Notes under the pieces: generated by a model
Seen by the model: only the letters and a program-made list of their open reading frames with translations
Databases searched by the model: none
What the model was told of the DNA's origin: nothing
Program-made: the position numbers and the translations under genes
In this document: piece after piece, positions 54,667 to 63,736 of the stretch
How the letters are laid out: each line of letters begins with the position of its first letter
Numbering within the stretch: the first letter of the stretch is position 1
Assembly (NCBI GenBank): GCA_963730305.1
Contig: CAVSRB010000001.1
Coordinates: forward strand, 310,001 to 374,000
Source of the DNA: CAMYMQ01 sp963730305
Lineage (GTDB): Bacteria; Pseudomonadota; Alphaproteobacteria; Bin65
Length of the DNA stretch: 64,000 bases
Direction: 5' to 3'

Positions 54667-55494
54667 CTAGAAGAACGACCGGACGTCCGTCCCCGCTTCC
54701 TTGCGCTGGGCGACATAGTCTGCGAAGGCGTCGAGCAGGCGCGACGGCTCCCACTCGACCAGTCCCTTTTGGTAGCAGGGCAGCGCCTCGATCCGCGCCT
54801 TCCAGCGCGACAGGTTGGGATAGCGCTCGAACGGCCAGTCCATCAGCGCCATGCGGTGGATGTTGGGCATCCAGGCGACGTCGGCGAGGGTCAGCCGGCC
54901 GCCGACCAGCCAGTCGGCGTCGGCCAGCGCCGTATCGAGCTCCCGGAAGCCTTCGTCCGTGCGCGCCACCGCGGCGGCGACCTTCTCGCGCGGGAAGCCC
55001 TCCGGGGAATTGAATTCCTGCTGGAACGCGACCAGGGCCTCGTTGCGGTGGCCGGCGACGAAGGCGGCGAGCTTCTCCGGCGGCCGCTTGTGGGTCGGCT
55101 GGAACAGGAACTCGTGGGACAGCAGCTTCAAATCGCCCTGGGCGGCGTCGGCCTTGGCCAGCCAGTCCGCCATTTCCGCCTCTTCCCCGGGATCCTCGGG
55201 ACGCATCGGCGGCGCCGGCGCGCGCCGGTCGAGATGGTCGATGATGTCGATCGATTCGATCAGCACCGTGCCGTCGTCGACCATCGCCGGCACCAGCCCC
55301 TTGGGATTGATCGCCTGGTAGGCGGCGCCCGCGTGCTCGCCCGCGGCCAGGTCGACCACGTGGCTCTCCCAGTCGAGCCCCTTCTCCGCGAGGACGATGC
55401 GGACCCGCTGCGAGCAGCTCGACAGGCCGCCGTGCCAGACGTGGAGGCCGCTCAGGTCCTTGAGCGACGGGTCTTCGGGTTCGATGATCGGCAC
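54667..55494 (-). CDS. Glutathione S-transferase family protein, second
   Basis: A 275-aa GST. The N-terminal thioredoxin fold shows HVWHGGLSSCSQRVRIVLAEKGLDWESHVVDL with active Ser/Cys near residues 25-28 and INPKGLVPAMVDDGTVLIES. The C-terminal helical part has LADADWLVGGRLTLADVAWMPNIHRM. Resembles beta/omega-like GSTs with a CxxC-like SSCS. The start at 55494 follows AGGGAGA. Substrate unknown. Confidence 0.9.
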   Translation of the reverse strand: MPIIEPEDPSLKDLSGLHVWHGGLSSCSQRVRIVLAEKGLDWESHVVDLAAGEHAGAAYQAINPKGLVPAMVDDGTVLIESIDIIDHLDRRAPAPPMRPEDPGEEAEMADWLAKADAAQGDLKLLSHEFLFQPTHKRPPEKLAAFVAGHRNEALVAFQQEFNSPEGFPREKVAAAVARTDEGFRELDTALADADWLVGGRLTLADVAWMPNIHRMALMDWPFERYPNLSRWKARIEALPCYQKGLVEWEPSRLLDAFADYVAQRKEAGTDVRSFF

Positions 55495-55710
55495 GGGCGT
55501 CTCCCTTCGGCGTGGTTGGCGGCGCCACTATACAGGAACCGGCCGCGCCGGCAGGCCGCGAGCGTCCGGCTGTCCGCATCGCGCCCCGGCCGATGAAAAG
55601 GCGATTTTCGCGCGCGCCGATGCTGCTAAACTCGGCCGGTCACGGACGTCGCGGGGAGGACGTCCGGATACCGGCCGTACAGTCTGGATCGGAAATCGTC
55701 CACCGGGCAT

Positions 55711-56502
55711 TTGGCATGGCGAAAGGCGCGTCACGAGGCGGCACCACGCTCGATCCCCACGGCGCGCGCGCGGATAACCCCGCGCCAGCGCGCGTCGCGG
55801 GCCGCCCACGTCTTCAAGGCGCTGACCCGGCAACATCACGAGGGTGTCGGCGACCTGCTCCGGCCGATGGTGCCCGCCGACGCGGTCATCCTCGACGTCG
55901 GCGCGCACGCGGGCCAGTACACCAAGCTGTTCGCGAAGATGGCCCCCGATGGCCGCGTCTTCGCCTTCGAGCCGGCCGCCTACGCCCGCGGCATCCTGCG
56001 GACGGTCGTCCGCTGGCACCGTCTGCGCAACGTCACCGTCGTCGCCAGCGGCCTGTCCGACGCCCCCGGTCACGCCGCCATCACGACGCCCCTGAAGGCC
56101 AGCGGCAGCGTCGGCTTCGGGCTGGCGCACCTCGGCGAGGAGACCCGCTTCGAGCGCTTCATCCGCGAGGATATCCCGGTCACGACGCTGGACGATTTCG
56201 TCGACGCCAACGCGCTGACCCGGCTCGATCTGGTGAAGATCGACGTCGAAGGCTGGGAGATCCGCATCCTGCGGCACGCCACGCGCGCGATCGAGCGGCA
56301 TCGGCCGATGGTCCTGGTCGAGCTGGTCCAGGAGATCATGGACCGCAGCGGCTGCCAGGTATCCGAGGCGTGGTCGATCTTTCGGCCGAGGGGATACACC
56401 AGCTTCAAGGTCACCCAGGACAACCGCCTGGAGGCGTGCGACGGCTACGCGGGCCCGGCGGACTACCTGTTCCTGCCCGAGCGCCCCGGTGCGCCGAAAT
56501 GA
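55711..56502 (+). CDS. FkbM-family methyltransferase
   Basis: About 263 aa. SAM-binding motif VILDVGAHAGQYTKLFAKMAPDGRVFAFEP, then VTVVASGLSDAPG and the FkbM-type end RLDLVKIDVEGWEIRILRHA and ERHRPMVLVELVQ. FkbM proteins O-methylate sugars or secondary metabolites. The start is problematic: this frame opens only with TTG at 55711, while a natural ATG at 55716 lies in another frame and would join it by one net +1 break near 55775 (giving 261 aa). So either a TTG start or another single-base insertion is present. Confidence 0.82.
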   Translation: MAWRKARHEAAPRSIPTARARITPRQRASRAAHVFKALTRQHHEGVGDLLRPMVPADAVILDVGAHAGQYTKLFAKMAPDGRVFAFEPAAYARGILRTVVRWHRLRNVTVVASGLSDAPGHAAITTPLKASGSVGFGLAHLGEETRFERFIREDIPVTTLDDFVDANALTRLDLVKIDVEGWEIRILRHATRAIERHRPMVLVELVQEIMDRSGCQVSEAWSIFRPRGYTSFKVTQDNRLEACDGYAGPADYLFLPERPGAPK

Positions 56503-56570
56503 CGATTTGCCCGCGCGCCGATGCTGGTCCATCTTGGGACCGGAGGCGTCATGGGGGAGGTTGTCAGGGC

Positions 56571-57260
56571 ATGAGCCGTTCGGTCACCGTCGCGCGGGAT
56601 CGCTCCCGACGTCCTGATGGTCGCGCGGGTGCGGGTCTTCGCGCGGGCCTGGCCGCGGCGCTGGTCCTCGGCGCGCTGGCCGGCGGGGCCGTGCCGGCCG
56701 CGGCCCAGTCGCGCGACGCGCTGGCCCGCCACTTCAAGGCCTATCTCTCGTCGCTGACCTATTCGACCTTCCTGGCGGAGAAGGTGCTCGCCTACGACCG
56801 GGCGATGCCGCCGCGCTGCAACAACCGCCAGATCACCGGCGACCGGCGGCTGTTCTCGGTAACCGAGCTGCCCGCCTTCATCAAGACGCGCAAGGTGCCC
56901 GTCGCCGGCCGCTGGGCCGAGCGGGTCCAGGTCGAGCGCTGCGGCCGCAAGGTCTGGCACAACGTCTATCTGCGCGCGACCAAGAAGCGCGGCCTGCATG
57001 CCGTGGTCGGCTTCCCCGGCCACTCGCTGGCGGGCCTCAACCTGCAGCTCCGCGCCGGCCGCGCCTTCCTGAAGCGGGCGCGCAAGGTCGCGCCCAAGTG
57101 CAAGCGGTTCGACATCATCAACACCCGCGTCGCCAAGCGGCCGCCGAACCGGACCGGCGCCTGGATCGAGATGTGGACCGCCTGGGTCTGCGGCCGGACG
57201 GTGACCCGGCCGATCCGCTTCGTGCCCCGGGGCAAGCGGGTCGTGGTCGACGTGGAATAA
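56571..57260 (+). CDS. Exported hypothetical protein
   Basis: A 229-aa protein. Long N-region (MSRSVTVARDRSRRPDGRAG) with two or more arginines, hydrophobic core LRAGLAAALVLGALAGGAVP and cleavage near AAAQ. The mature domain is lysine/arginine-rich with paired cysteines: MPPRCNNRQITGDRRLFSV, ERCGRKVWHNVYLRATKKRG, APKCKRFDIINTRV and WTAWVCGRTVTRPIRFVP. The start ATG at 56571 is preceded by GGGGGAGG a little upstream. No family recognised. Confidence 0.7.
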   Translation: MSRSVTVARDRSRRPDGRAGAGLRAGLAAALVLGALAGGAVPAAAQSRDALARHFKAYLSSLTYSTFLAEKVLAYDRAMPPRCNNRQITGDRRLFSVTELPAFIKTRKVPVAGRWAERVQVERCGRKVWHNVYLRATKKRGLHAVVGFPGHSLAGLNLQLRAGRAFLKRARKVAPKCKRFDIINTRVAKRPPNRTGAWIEMWTAWVCGRTVTRPIRFVPRGKRVVVDVE

Positions 57261-57290
57261 AGATCGATGTGGAAAACATCGACGTGGAAT

Positions 57291-57341
57291 AGAGAAAAGG
57301 CCCCTCCCCGTCCCGGACGGATCCGGTGCGGGAAAGGGGCC
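57291..57341 (-). terminator. Terminator of the peroxiredoxin gene
   Basis: On the minus strand GGCCCCT ... AGGGGCC is followed by TTTTCTC, 36-87 bp past the stop. The loop contains a second GC arm pair. T tract on the minus strand only. Confidence 0.75.
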
Positions 57342-57377
57342 AGTGGTTCAGGAGGGAAGGAACGAGGGAAGCGCGGG

Positions 57378-57914
<537 letters not shown>

Positions 57915-57971
57915 GTGAAACTTCCTTTCTTCCGGTGTGCCCTCTGGCGCGGCGACCCGTGTCCTGGCTGC

Positions 57972-58013
57972 CCCAACTGGGGCTTTCCCAACTGGGGCTT
58001 TCCCAACTGGGGC
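57972..58013. repeat. Three tandem 15-bp repeats upstream of the peroxiredoxin gene
   Basis: CCCAACTGGGGCTTT occurs twice and then CCCAACTGGGGC once more, 58-99 bp before the ATG of the minus-strand gene. Each unit contains a CCCA/TGGG palindrome. Could be repeated regulator sites or a slippage-prone spacer. Confidence 0.75.
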
Positions 58014-58069
58014 TGCATCGATCGGGTCCTGCCCGATCGCGCTGGTACCGTAGGGTCGCCACATCATTC

Positions 58070-58086
58070 TTTAGAATGCTTCTAAT
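58070..58086. promoter_or_regulatory. Irr/ICE-like box upstream of the peroxiredoxin gene
   Basis: TTTAGAA-TGC-TTCTAAT matches the recalled alphaproteobacterial Irr box TTTAGAA-N3-TTCTAAA except the last base; the inner inverted repeat TTAGAA/TTCTAA is perfect. It lies 156 bp upstream of the peroxiredoxin start. Irr is an iron/haem-responsive Fur-family regulator. Confidence 0.55.
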
Positions 58087-58189
58087 ATTTAGAGGCATTC
58101 CAGGGTATTTCAAGGGATTTTTGGGGGCCGACGGGCTTCACGTCGGATTAGCGCGAATCCACCCATATTATTGAAAGAATGGGCTTTTC

Positions 58190-59200
58190 TCAGGCGGTAA
58201 GCGTCGTGCGCCGGAGGAAATCGAGCCACAGACGGTCGTGCCAGGGCATCGGCGCGCGATCGTGGAAGCCGACGTGGCCGCCGCGGGCGCTGATAACCGC
58301 GGTCAGCGCGGGATTGCCGGACCAATCGAAGTCGCGGTAGGCGGCCGGGTCGATCCATGGGTCGTCGAGGGCGTGGACCACCAGGGTCGGCGTGCGGATC
58401 GCCCCGAGCCAGGGCAGCGCCGAGCTGCGCGCGTAATAGTCCATCGCCGAGGCGAAGCCGTAGCGCGGCGCGACATAGGCGTCGTCGAACTCGACCATGG
58501 TCCGCGATTGCCGGATCGGCGCGCGGTACTCCGCCGGCAGGTCCCGCGCGGCCAGGGTGTCGCCCTGGAGCCGGGTCATCAGGTAGCGCAGGTAGACCCA
58601 GTTGCGGCGCCGGTGGAAATGCCGGCTGGTCGCCGCCAGGTCGATCGGCGCCGAGATCGAGGCGGCGGCCCGGAACGGGCTGCCCGCCCCCGCCTCGCCC
58701 AGATACTTGAGCAGCATGTTGCCGCCGAGCGAATAGCCGACCGCCGCCATGCCGTTGGCGGTCAGCGCGTCGGGAAGCTGCGCCAGCACCGCGGCGAAAT
58801 CGGCGGTGCGGCCGGCGTGGTACTGCTCCGTGCAGCGCCCCAGGGTCGGCCCCGCCCCGCGCAGGTTGAGCCGCAGCACCGGATAGCCGCGCGCGAGCAG
58901 GTGCTGGGCGGTGATCAGGACGTGGAAGCTGTCGTAGCAGCCGGTCAGGCCGTGGATCAGCACCACCAGCGGCCGGTCCCCCGGGTCGGCGGGCATGCTC
59001 AGCATGCCGTGCAGGGCGTCGCCGCTGCCGTCGGGCATCGGGAACCACAGTTCCTCGTGCCGGCCGGCCAGCGGCGGCCGCGGCCGCACCAGGATGTTGC
59101 GCACGGTCTGCAGGTCGCCGGTCAGCCACGGCGCGCGCGGCCGGAACGGCGCGGCCGGTGCTGCGAAGCCTTGCGGCGGTGACGGATGCGAATCGGGCAT
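58190..59200 (-). CDS. YheT-family alpha/beta hydrolase
   Basis: A 336-aa hydrolase. Family traits: LTGDLQTVRNILVRPRPP, VLIHGLTGCYDSFHVL, LRLNLRGAGPTLGRC, the nucleophile GYSLGGNMLLKYLGEAG, and the His end SARGGHVGFHD. The acid is in HALDDPWIDP. YheT proteins are esterase-like and found widely in proteobacteria; natural substrate unknown. The start at 59200 is the first ATG of the block. Confidence 0.92.
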   Translation of the reverse strand: MPDSHPSPPQGFAAPAAPFRPRAPWLTGDLQTVRNILVRPRPPLAGRHEELWFPMPDGSGDALHGMLSMPADPGDRPLVVLIHGLTGCYDSFHVLITAQHLLARGYPVLRLNLRGAGPTLGRCTEQYHAGRTADFAAVLAQLPDALTANGMAAVGYSLGGNMLLKYLGEAGAGSPFRAAASISAPIDLAATSRHFHRRRNWVYLRYLMTRLQGDTLAARDLPAEYRAPIRQSRTMVEFDDAYVAPRYGFASAMDYYARSSALPWLGAIRTPTLVVHALDDPWIDPAAYRDFDWSGNPALTAVISARGGHVGFHDRAPMPWHDRLWLDFLRRTTLTA

Positions 59201-59380
59201 CGGGCTCTGTGTCCTCCTACGGGATACCTACGCAACGCCCGCCGGTTTGCAACCGCGACGGAGCGGCGCGGTCGGAAACCCATTAACGCGCCCGACGGTT
59301 CGCGCTATGACGGGCATCCGGTTCGCCGCAGCCAGGACCACCAGGGTCGGCATCGGCGCGGCACAACCCGCGGGGGCGGC

Positions 59381-61777
59381 ATGCGCAAGATCATCAAGTG
59401 GACCTTCCGGGCCGTGTTCGGCCTGATCCTGCTGGTCGTGATCGCGGGCGGCGTGCTGTTCTTCTGGCTGCGCACCTCGCAGCCGCGGCTCGACGGCCGG
59501 GTCGCCGTCGCCGGGCTGTCCAAACCGGTCACCATCGTCCGCGACAAGCGCGGCATTCCCCACATCACCGCCGCCAACCAGCGCGACGCGGTGTTCGCGC
59601 TCGGCTACGTCCACGCCCAGGACCGGCTGTTCCAGATGGAGATGCAGCGGCGCATCGGCCAGGGACGGCTCGCCGAGATCGTCGGCAGCCCCGGCCTGCG
59701 CATCGACCGCTTCGTCCGCACCCTGGGCCTCTACCGCCGCGCCAAGGCGAGCCTCGCCTATATCTCGCCCCAGGGCCGCGCCCTGCTCCAGGCCTACGCC
59801 GACGGCGTCAACGCGTGGGTGCGCACGCGCAAGGGGCCGATGCCGCCGGAGTTCACCCTGCTCGACATCGACTTCGAGCCGTGGAAGCCGGCGGATTCGC
59901 TGGTCTGGGGCAAGACCATGGCGATCCAGCTGTCGGGCAACTGGCGCAACGAGCTGTTGCGCCTGCGCCTGATGAAGGTCGCCGGGCCCCAGGCGATCGC
60001 CGTCCTGTTCCCGCCCTATCCCGGCGACGGCCCGGTCACGATCAAGAAGACGGAGACCGGCCTGCTGCGCGGGCTGCAGCTCGACCGGACCTGGGCCGCC
60101 CTGCCCCACGAGATGATCTCCACGGGCGCCTCGAACGAATGGGTCATCGCCGGCTCGAAGACCAAGAGCGGCAAGCCGATCCTCGCCAACGACCCGCATC
60201 TCGGCCTGTCCGCGCCGATCCTGTGGTACCTGGTCCGGATCGACGCGCCCGGGCTGACCCTCGCCGGCGCCTCGGTGCCCGGCAACCCGGCGCTGGTCAT
60301 CGGCCACAACGGCCACATCGCCTGGGGCGTGACCACCACCTACATCGACAGCGACGACCTGTTCATCGAGAAGGTCGACCCCAAGGACCCGACCAAATAC
60401 CTGACGCCGGACGGGCCCAAGCCGTTCGTCACCCGCAAGGAGGTCATCAAGGTCCGCTTCGGCGACGACGTCACCCTGACCGTGCGCGAGACCCGCCACG
60501 GCCCGGTGCTGCCGGCGACGCCGCAGCCCGGCCGGAAGCAGGCCCCGGCCAGCGAGGTGCTGGCGCTGTCGGCGCCCTGGCTGAGCTCAAAGGACACCAC
60601 CGGCGACGCCCTGCTCGGCCTGGCCCATGCGCACAACTGGGACGACTTCCGCAACGCCCTGCGCCGCTTCATCGGGCCGCTGCAGAACTTCGTCTACGCC
60701 GACACCGCCGGCAACATCGGCTACTACGTCCCCGGCCTGATCCCGATCCGCAAGAAGGGCCACGGCTTCCTGCCCGCGCCGGGCTGGACCGGCGAGCAGG
60801 ACTGGGACGGCTTCATCCCCTTCGACAAGCTGCCCCACGCCTACAACCCGCCCGGCGGCGTCATCGTCAACGCCAACAGCAAGATCGTCGGCAAGGAATA
60901 TCCCTACTTCCTGTCGCGCGAATGGGGCGACCACTACCGCGCGGCCCGGATCACCGCGCTGTTGGCCAAGACCGACAAGCACACGCCCCAGACGATCGCC
61001 GCGATCCAGGCCGACGTGCTGTCGCTGATGGCCCGCGACCTGCTGCCGTTGATGATGACGTTCAAGCCGGCCAACGACGGCGCGCGCGCGGCGCTCGACC
61101 GGCTGCGCAAGTGGGACGGCGAGATGCGCCTGGACAAGGGCGAGCCGCTGATCTTCATCGCCTGGCTGGCCGAGCTGAACCGCCGCCTCTACGCCGACGA
61201 GCTCGGCCAGATGGGCCGGCGCTTCGCCACCCTGCGCGGCGATGTGGTCAAGAACATCCTGGTCAACCACCGCGACTGGTGCGACGACCGCACCACCCCG
61301 GCCAAGGAGAGCTGCAATGCCATCCTGGCGGCGAGCCTCGACGCCGCGCTCAAGATGCTGCGCGACCGCTGGGGCGACGATCCGGCGCTGTGGCGCTGGG
61401 GCGACGCCCACTACGCCAAGTTCGACCACCCGATCTTCAACCTGATCCCGGTGCTCAACCGCCTGACCGGCCTGCGCATCGCCAATAGCGGCGGGCCGCA
61501 CACGGTCAACAAGGCGGGGATGAACGTGCGCGACAAGTCGGCGCCCTTCGCCGACCGGCACGGACCCGGCTTCCGCGGCATCTACCTGTTCGACAACCTC
61601 GACAAGTCGCTGTTCACGATGGCGACCGGGGCGTCGGGCAACCCCTATTCGCCGTTCTACGACAACCTGCTGACCGCCTGGCGCGACGTGCGCCACTGGA
61701 CGCTGGCGCCGTTGACCGCCGCCGACCGCAAGGCCGCGGTCGGCACCCTGGTGCTGACCCCGAAAGCCACGCAATGA
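59381..61777 (+). CDS. Penicillin acylase family protein
   Basis: A 798-aa Ntn-hydrolase with an N-terminal signal/anchor (WTFRAVFGLILLVVIAGGVLFFW). The alpha-domain has IVRDKRGIPHITAANQRDAVFALGYVHAQDRLFQMEMQRRIGQGRLAEI. The processing site and catalytic serine are in STGASNEWVIAG (Ser starts the beta subunit), and the beta part has ANDPHLGLSAP, HIAWGVTTTYIDSDDLF and VYADTAGNIGYYVPGLIP. Family members hydrolyse amides such as acyl-homoserine lactones or beta-lactam side chains; the substrate here is open. Overlaps the next gene by 4 bp. Confidence 0.93.
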   Translation: MRKIIKWTFRAVFGLILLVVIAGGVLFFWLRTSQPRLDGRVAVAGLSKPVTIVRDKRGIPHITAANQRDAVFALGYVHAQDRLFQMEMQRRIGQGRLAEIVGSPGLRIDRFVRTLGLYRRAKASLAYISPQGRALLQAYADGVNAWVRTRKGPMPPEFTLLDIDFEPWKPADSLVWGKTMAIQLSGNWRNELLRLRLMKVAGPQAIAVLFPPYPGDGPVTIKKTETGLLRGLQLDRTWAALPHEMISTGASNEWVIAGSKTKSGKPILANDPHLGLSAPILWYLVRIDAPGLTLAGASVPGNPALVIGHNGHIAWGVTTTYIDSDDLFIEKVDPKDPTKYLTPDGPKPFVTRKEVIKVRFGDDVTLTVRETRHGPVLPATPQPGRKQAPASEVLALSAPWLSSKDTTGDALLGLAHAHNWDDFRNALRRFIGPLQNFVYADTAGNIGYYVPGLIPIRKKGHGFLPAPGWTGEQDWDGFIPFDKLPHAYNPPGGVIVNANSKIVGKEYPYFLSREWGDHYRAARITALLAKTDKHTPQTIAAIQADVLSLMARDLLPLMMTFKPANDGARAALDRLRKWDGEMRLDKGEPLIFIAWLAELNRRLYADELGQMGRRFATLRGDVVKNILVNHRDWCDDRTTPAKESCNAILAASLDAALKMLRDRWGDDPALWRWGDAHYAKFDHPIFNLIPVLNRLTGLRIANSGGPHTVNKAGMNVRDKSAPFADRHGPGFRGIYLFDNLDKSLFTMATGASGNPYSPFYDNLLTAWRDVRHWTLAPLTAADRKAAVGTLVLTPKATQ

Positions 61778-63003
61778 CCGTCAGCCTCGCCGACATCGAG
61801 GCCGCCGCGGCGCGGATCGCCGGCGCGGTCCGGCGCACGCCGTTCGAATTGTCGCGGACCCTGTCGGAAATCTGCGGCGCGACCGTGCGGCTCAAGTTCG
61901 AGAACCTGCAATATACCGGCTCGTTCAAGGAGCGCGGCGCGCTCAACAAGCTGCTCTCGCTCGACGACGCGGCGCGCCGGGCCGGGGTGATCGCGGTGTC
62001 GGCCGGCAACCACGCCCAGGGGGTCGCCTACCACGCCCAGCGGCTCGGCGTCCCGGCGACCATCGTGATGCCGCGCGAGACGCCCTTCACCAAGGTGCGC
62101 CACACCGAGGCCTTCGGCGCCACCGTCGAGCTGTTCGGCGACGACCTGAGCCAGGCCGCCGCCCACGCCCGGACGCTGCAGCAAGAGCGCGGGCTGACCT
62201 GGATCCATCCCTATGACGACGCCGCGATCGTCGCCGGCCAGGGCACCCTCGGCATCGAGATGCTCGCCGACGACCCGTCGCTCGACATGCTCGTGGTCCC
62301 GGTCGGCGGCGGCGGGCTGATCGCCGGCATCGCCACCGCGGCCAAGGCGATCCAGCCGGAGATCGAGGTCGTCGGCGTGGAATCCGAGCTCTATCCGGCG
62401 ATGAGCCAGGTTCTCCACGGCGAGGCGCCGTCGGCCGGCGGCACGACGATCGCCGAGGGCATCGCGGTCAAGCAGCCCGGCGAGCTCACCCGCGCGATCA
62501 TCGCCGAGACGGTCGCCGACATCCTGCTGGTCGCCGAGGATGCGCTCGAGCGGGCCGTGCTGATGCTGATCGAGATCGAGAAGACGGTCGCCGAGGGCGC
62601 CGGCGCCGCGGCGCTGGCCGCGCTGCTGCAGTATCCCGACCGCTTCGCCGGCAAGCGGGTCGGGCTGGTGGTCTCCGGCGGCAACATCGATTCGCGCCTG
62701 CTGTCGGCGATCCTGATGCGCGGGCTGGTCCGCTCCGGCCGGCTGGTGCGGCTGCGCATCGACATCAGCGACGCGCCCGGCCTGCTGGGCAAGGTCGCCC
62801 AGATCATCGGCGACGCCGGCGGCAACATCGTCGAGGTCTATCACCAGCGGCTGTTCCACAACGTGCCGCTCAAGATGGCCGAGCTCGACGTCGTCGTGGA
62901 GACCCGCGACCCCGGCCACGTCCAGCGCATCCTCGACGCCATCCGCGCCGCCGGCCACGAGGCCCACCTGCTGAGCAGCGAATCCGGGGCCGAGATCGCC
63001 TGA
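61774..63003 (+). CDS. Threonine ammonia-lyase (catabolic type with ACT domain)
   Basis: A 409-aa PLP enzyme converting threonine to 2-oxobutyrate. The PLP lysine is in NLQYTGSFKERGALNKL; the phosphate-binding loop is VGGGGLIAGIATAAK. The N-terminal catalytic domain is followed by a C-terminal ACT domain (LVRLRIDISDAPGLLGKVAQIIGDAGGNIVEVYHQR). Overlaps the penicillin acylase stop in ATGA, so they are coupled. Length and single ACT domain match the TdcB/IlvA short class. Confidence 0.95.
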   Translation: MTVSLADIEAAAARIAGAVRRTPFELSRTLSEICGATVRLKFENLQYTGSFKERGALNKLLSLDDAARRAGVIAVSAGNHAQGVAYHAQRLGVPATIVMPRETPFTKVRHTEAFGATVELFGDDLSQAAAHARTLQQERGLTWIHPYDDAAIVAGQGTLGIEMLADDPSLDMLVVPVGGGGLIAGIATAAKAIQPEIEVVGVESELYPAMSQVLHGEAPSAGGTTIAEGIAVKQPGELTRAIIAETVADILLVAEDALERAVLMLIEIEKTVAEGAGAAALAALLQYPDRFAGKRVGLVVSGGNIDSRLLSAILMRGLVRSGRLVRLRIDISDAPGLLGKVAQIIGDAGGNIVEVYHQRLFHNVPLKMAELDVVVETRDPGHVQRILDAIRAAGHEAHLLSSESGAEIA

Positions 63004-63097
63004 CCCGGCCGCCCCGCCGCGGCGCGGCCCCTTGCGCGGTTCGGGCCGATCGCCCAAATAGGTGGGAACGAGAAAAGCACTGCCGAAGGGGCGCCCA

Positions 63098-63541
63098 ATG
63101 CCGAATCGCAAGACCACCTGGATCTGCGTCGCCGACGCCGGCCACCTGAGGATCCTCCAGTCGACCGGTCCGGGCACGCCGATCGAGCGGCTGGTCGCCG
63201 AAGAGCATCATCGCGACCGCGACAAGGACTTCGCCGACCGCCCCGGCCGCGCCTTCGAGAGCGCCGACGGCACCCGCCACGCGATGGAGGCGCACCAGGA
63301 CCCGGTCCGCCGCGACAAGCGCGACGCCGCGACCGAGGTCGCCAAGCGGCTGTCCGACCACGCCCAGAAGCACGATTTCGAGCGCCTGATCCTGATCGCG
63401 CCGCCCCAGTTCATGGGCGACCTGCGCAAGCACCTGTCGCCGGCCGCCGCCGCCGCGGTGATCGCCGAGGTCGACAAGGACCTGACCCAGGAGACCGACG
63501 CCGCGATCCGCGACCGGTTGGCGGATATCGCACCGGTCTAG
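63098..63541 (+). CDS. Host attachment family protein
   Basis: A 147-aa protein with the Host_attach family pattern: MPNRKTTWICVADAGHLRILQSTG, DFADRPGRAFESADGTRHAMEAHQDPVRRDKRDAATEVAKRL, RLILIAPPQFMGDLRKHLSP and VAEIDKDLT-type VIAEVDKDLTQ. The family was named from plant-associated bacteria; its true role is not settled. The start at 63098 has GAAGGGG. Confidence 0.88.
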   Translation: MPNRKTTWICVADAGHLRILQSTGPGTPIERLVAEEHHRDRDKDFADRPGRAFESADGTRHAMEAHQDPVRRDKRDAATEVAKRLSDHAQKHDFERLILIAPPQFMGDLRKHLSPAAAAAVIAEVDKDLTQETDAAIRDRLADIAPV

Positions 63542-63594
63542 GCGGGCATGGCGCCTGTCGAAGCGGACGTAGCGCCCGACGTAGCGCCCGTCTT

Positions 63595-63706
63595 CCCATC
63601 CTTCGAGACGCGCCTATCGGCGCTCCTCAGGATGAAGGACGCGGTGCGACCTAGGCCATCAGCTTCATCCTGAGGAGGTCGCGCAGCGGCCGTCTCGAAG
63701 GATGGG
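63595..63706. repeat. Inverted repeat pair of the CATCCTTCGAGAC type
   Basis: CCCATCCTTCGAGACG ... CTCCTCAGGATGAAG (63595-63637) is mirrored by TTCATCCTGAGGAGG ... CGTCTCGAAGGATGGG (63664-63706). This is a widespread intergenic repeat family in alphaproteobacteria. It separates the host-attachment gene from rlmE. Confidence 0.85.
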
Positions 63707-63736
63707 ATGACGGGCCAAAGACGGAAAGACGCAGCC

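Noticed and set aside
63595..63706. Terminator pair for two genes
   Set aside because: The long conserved arms match a dispersed repeat family rather than a simple terminator, although it may have terminator activity.
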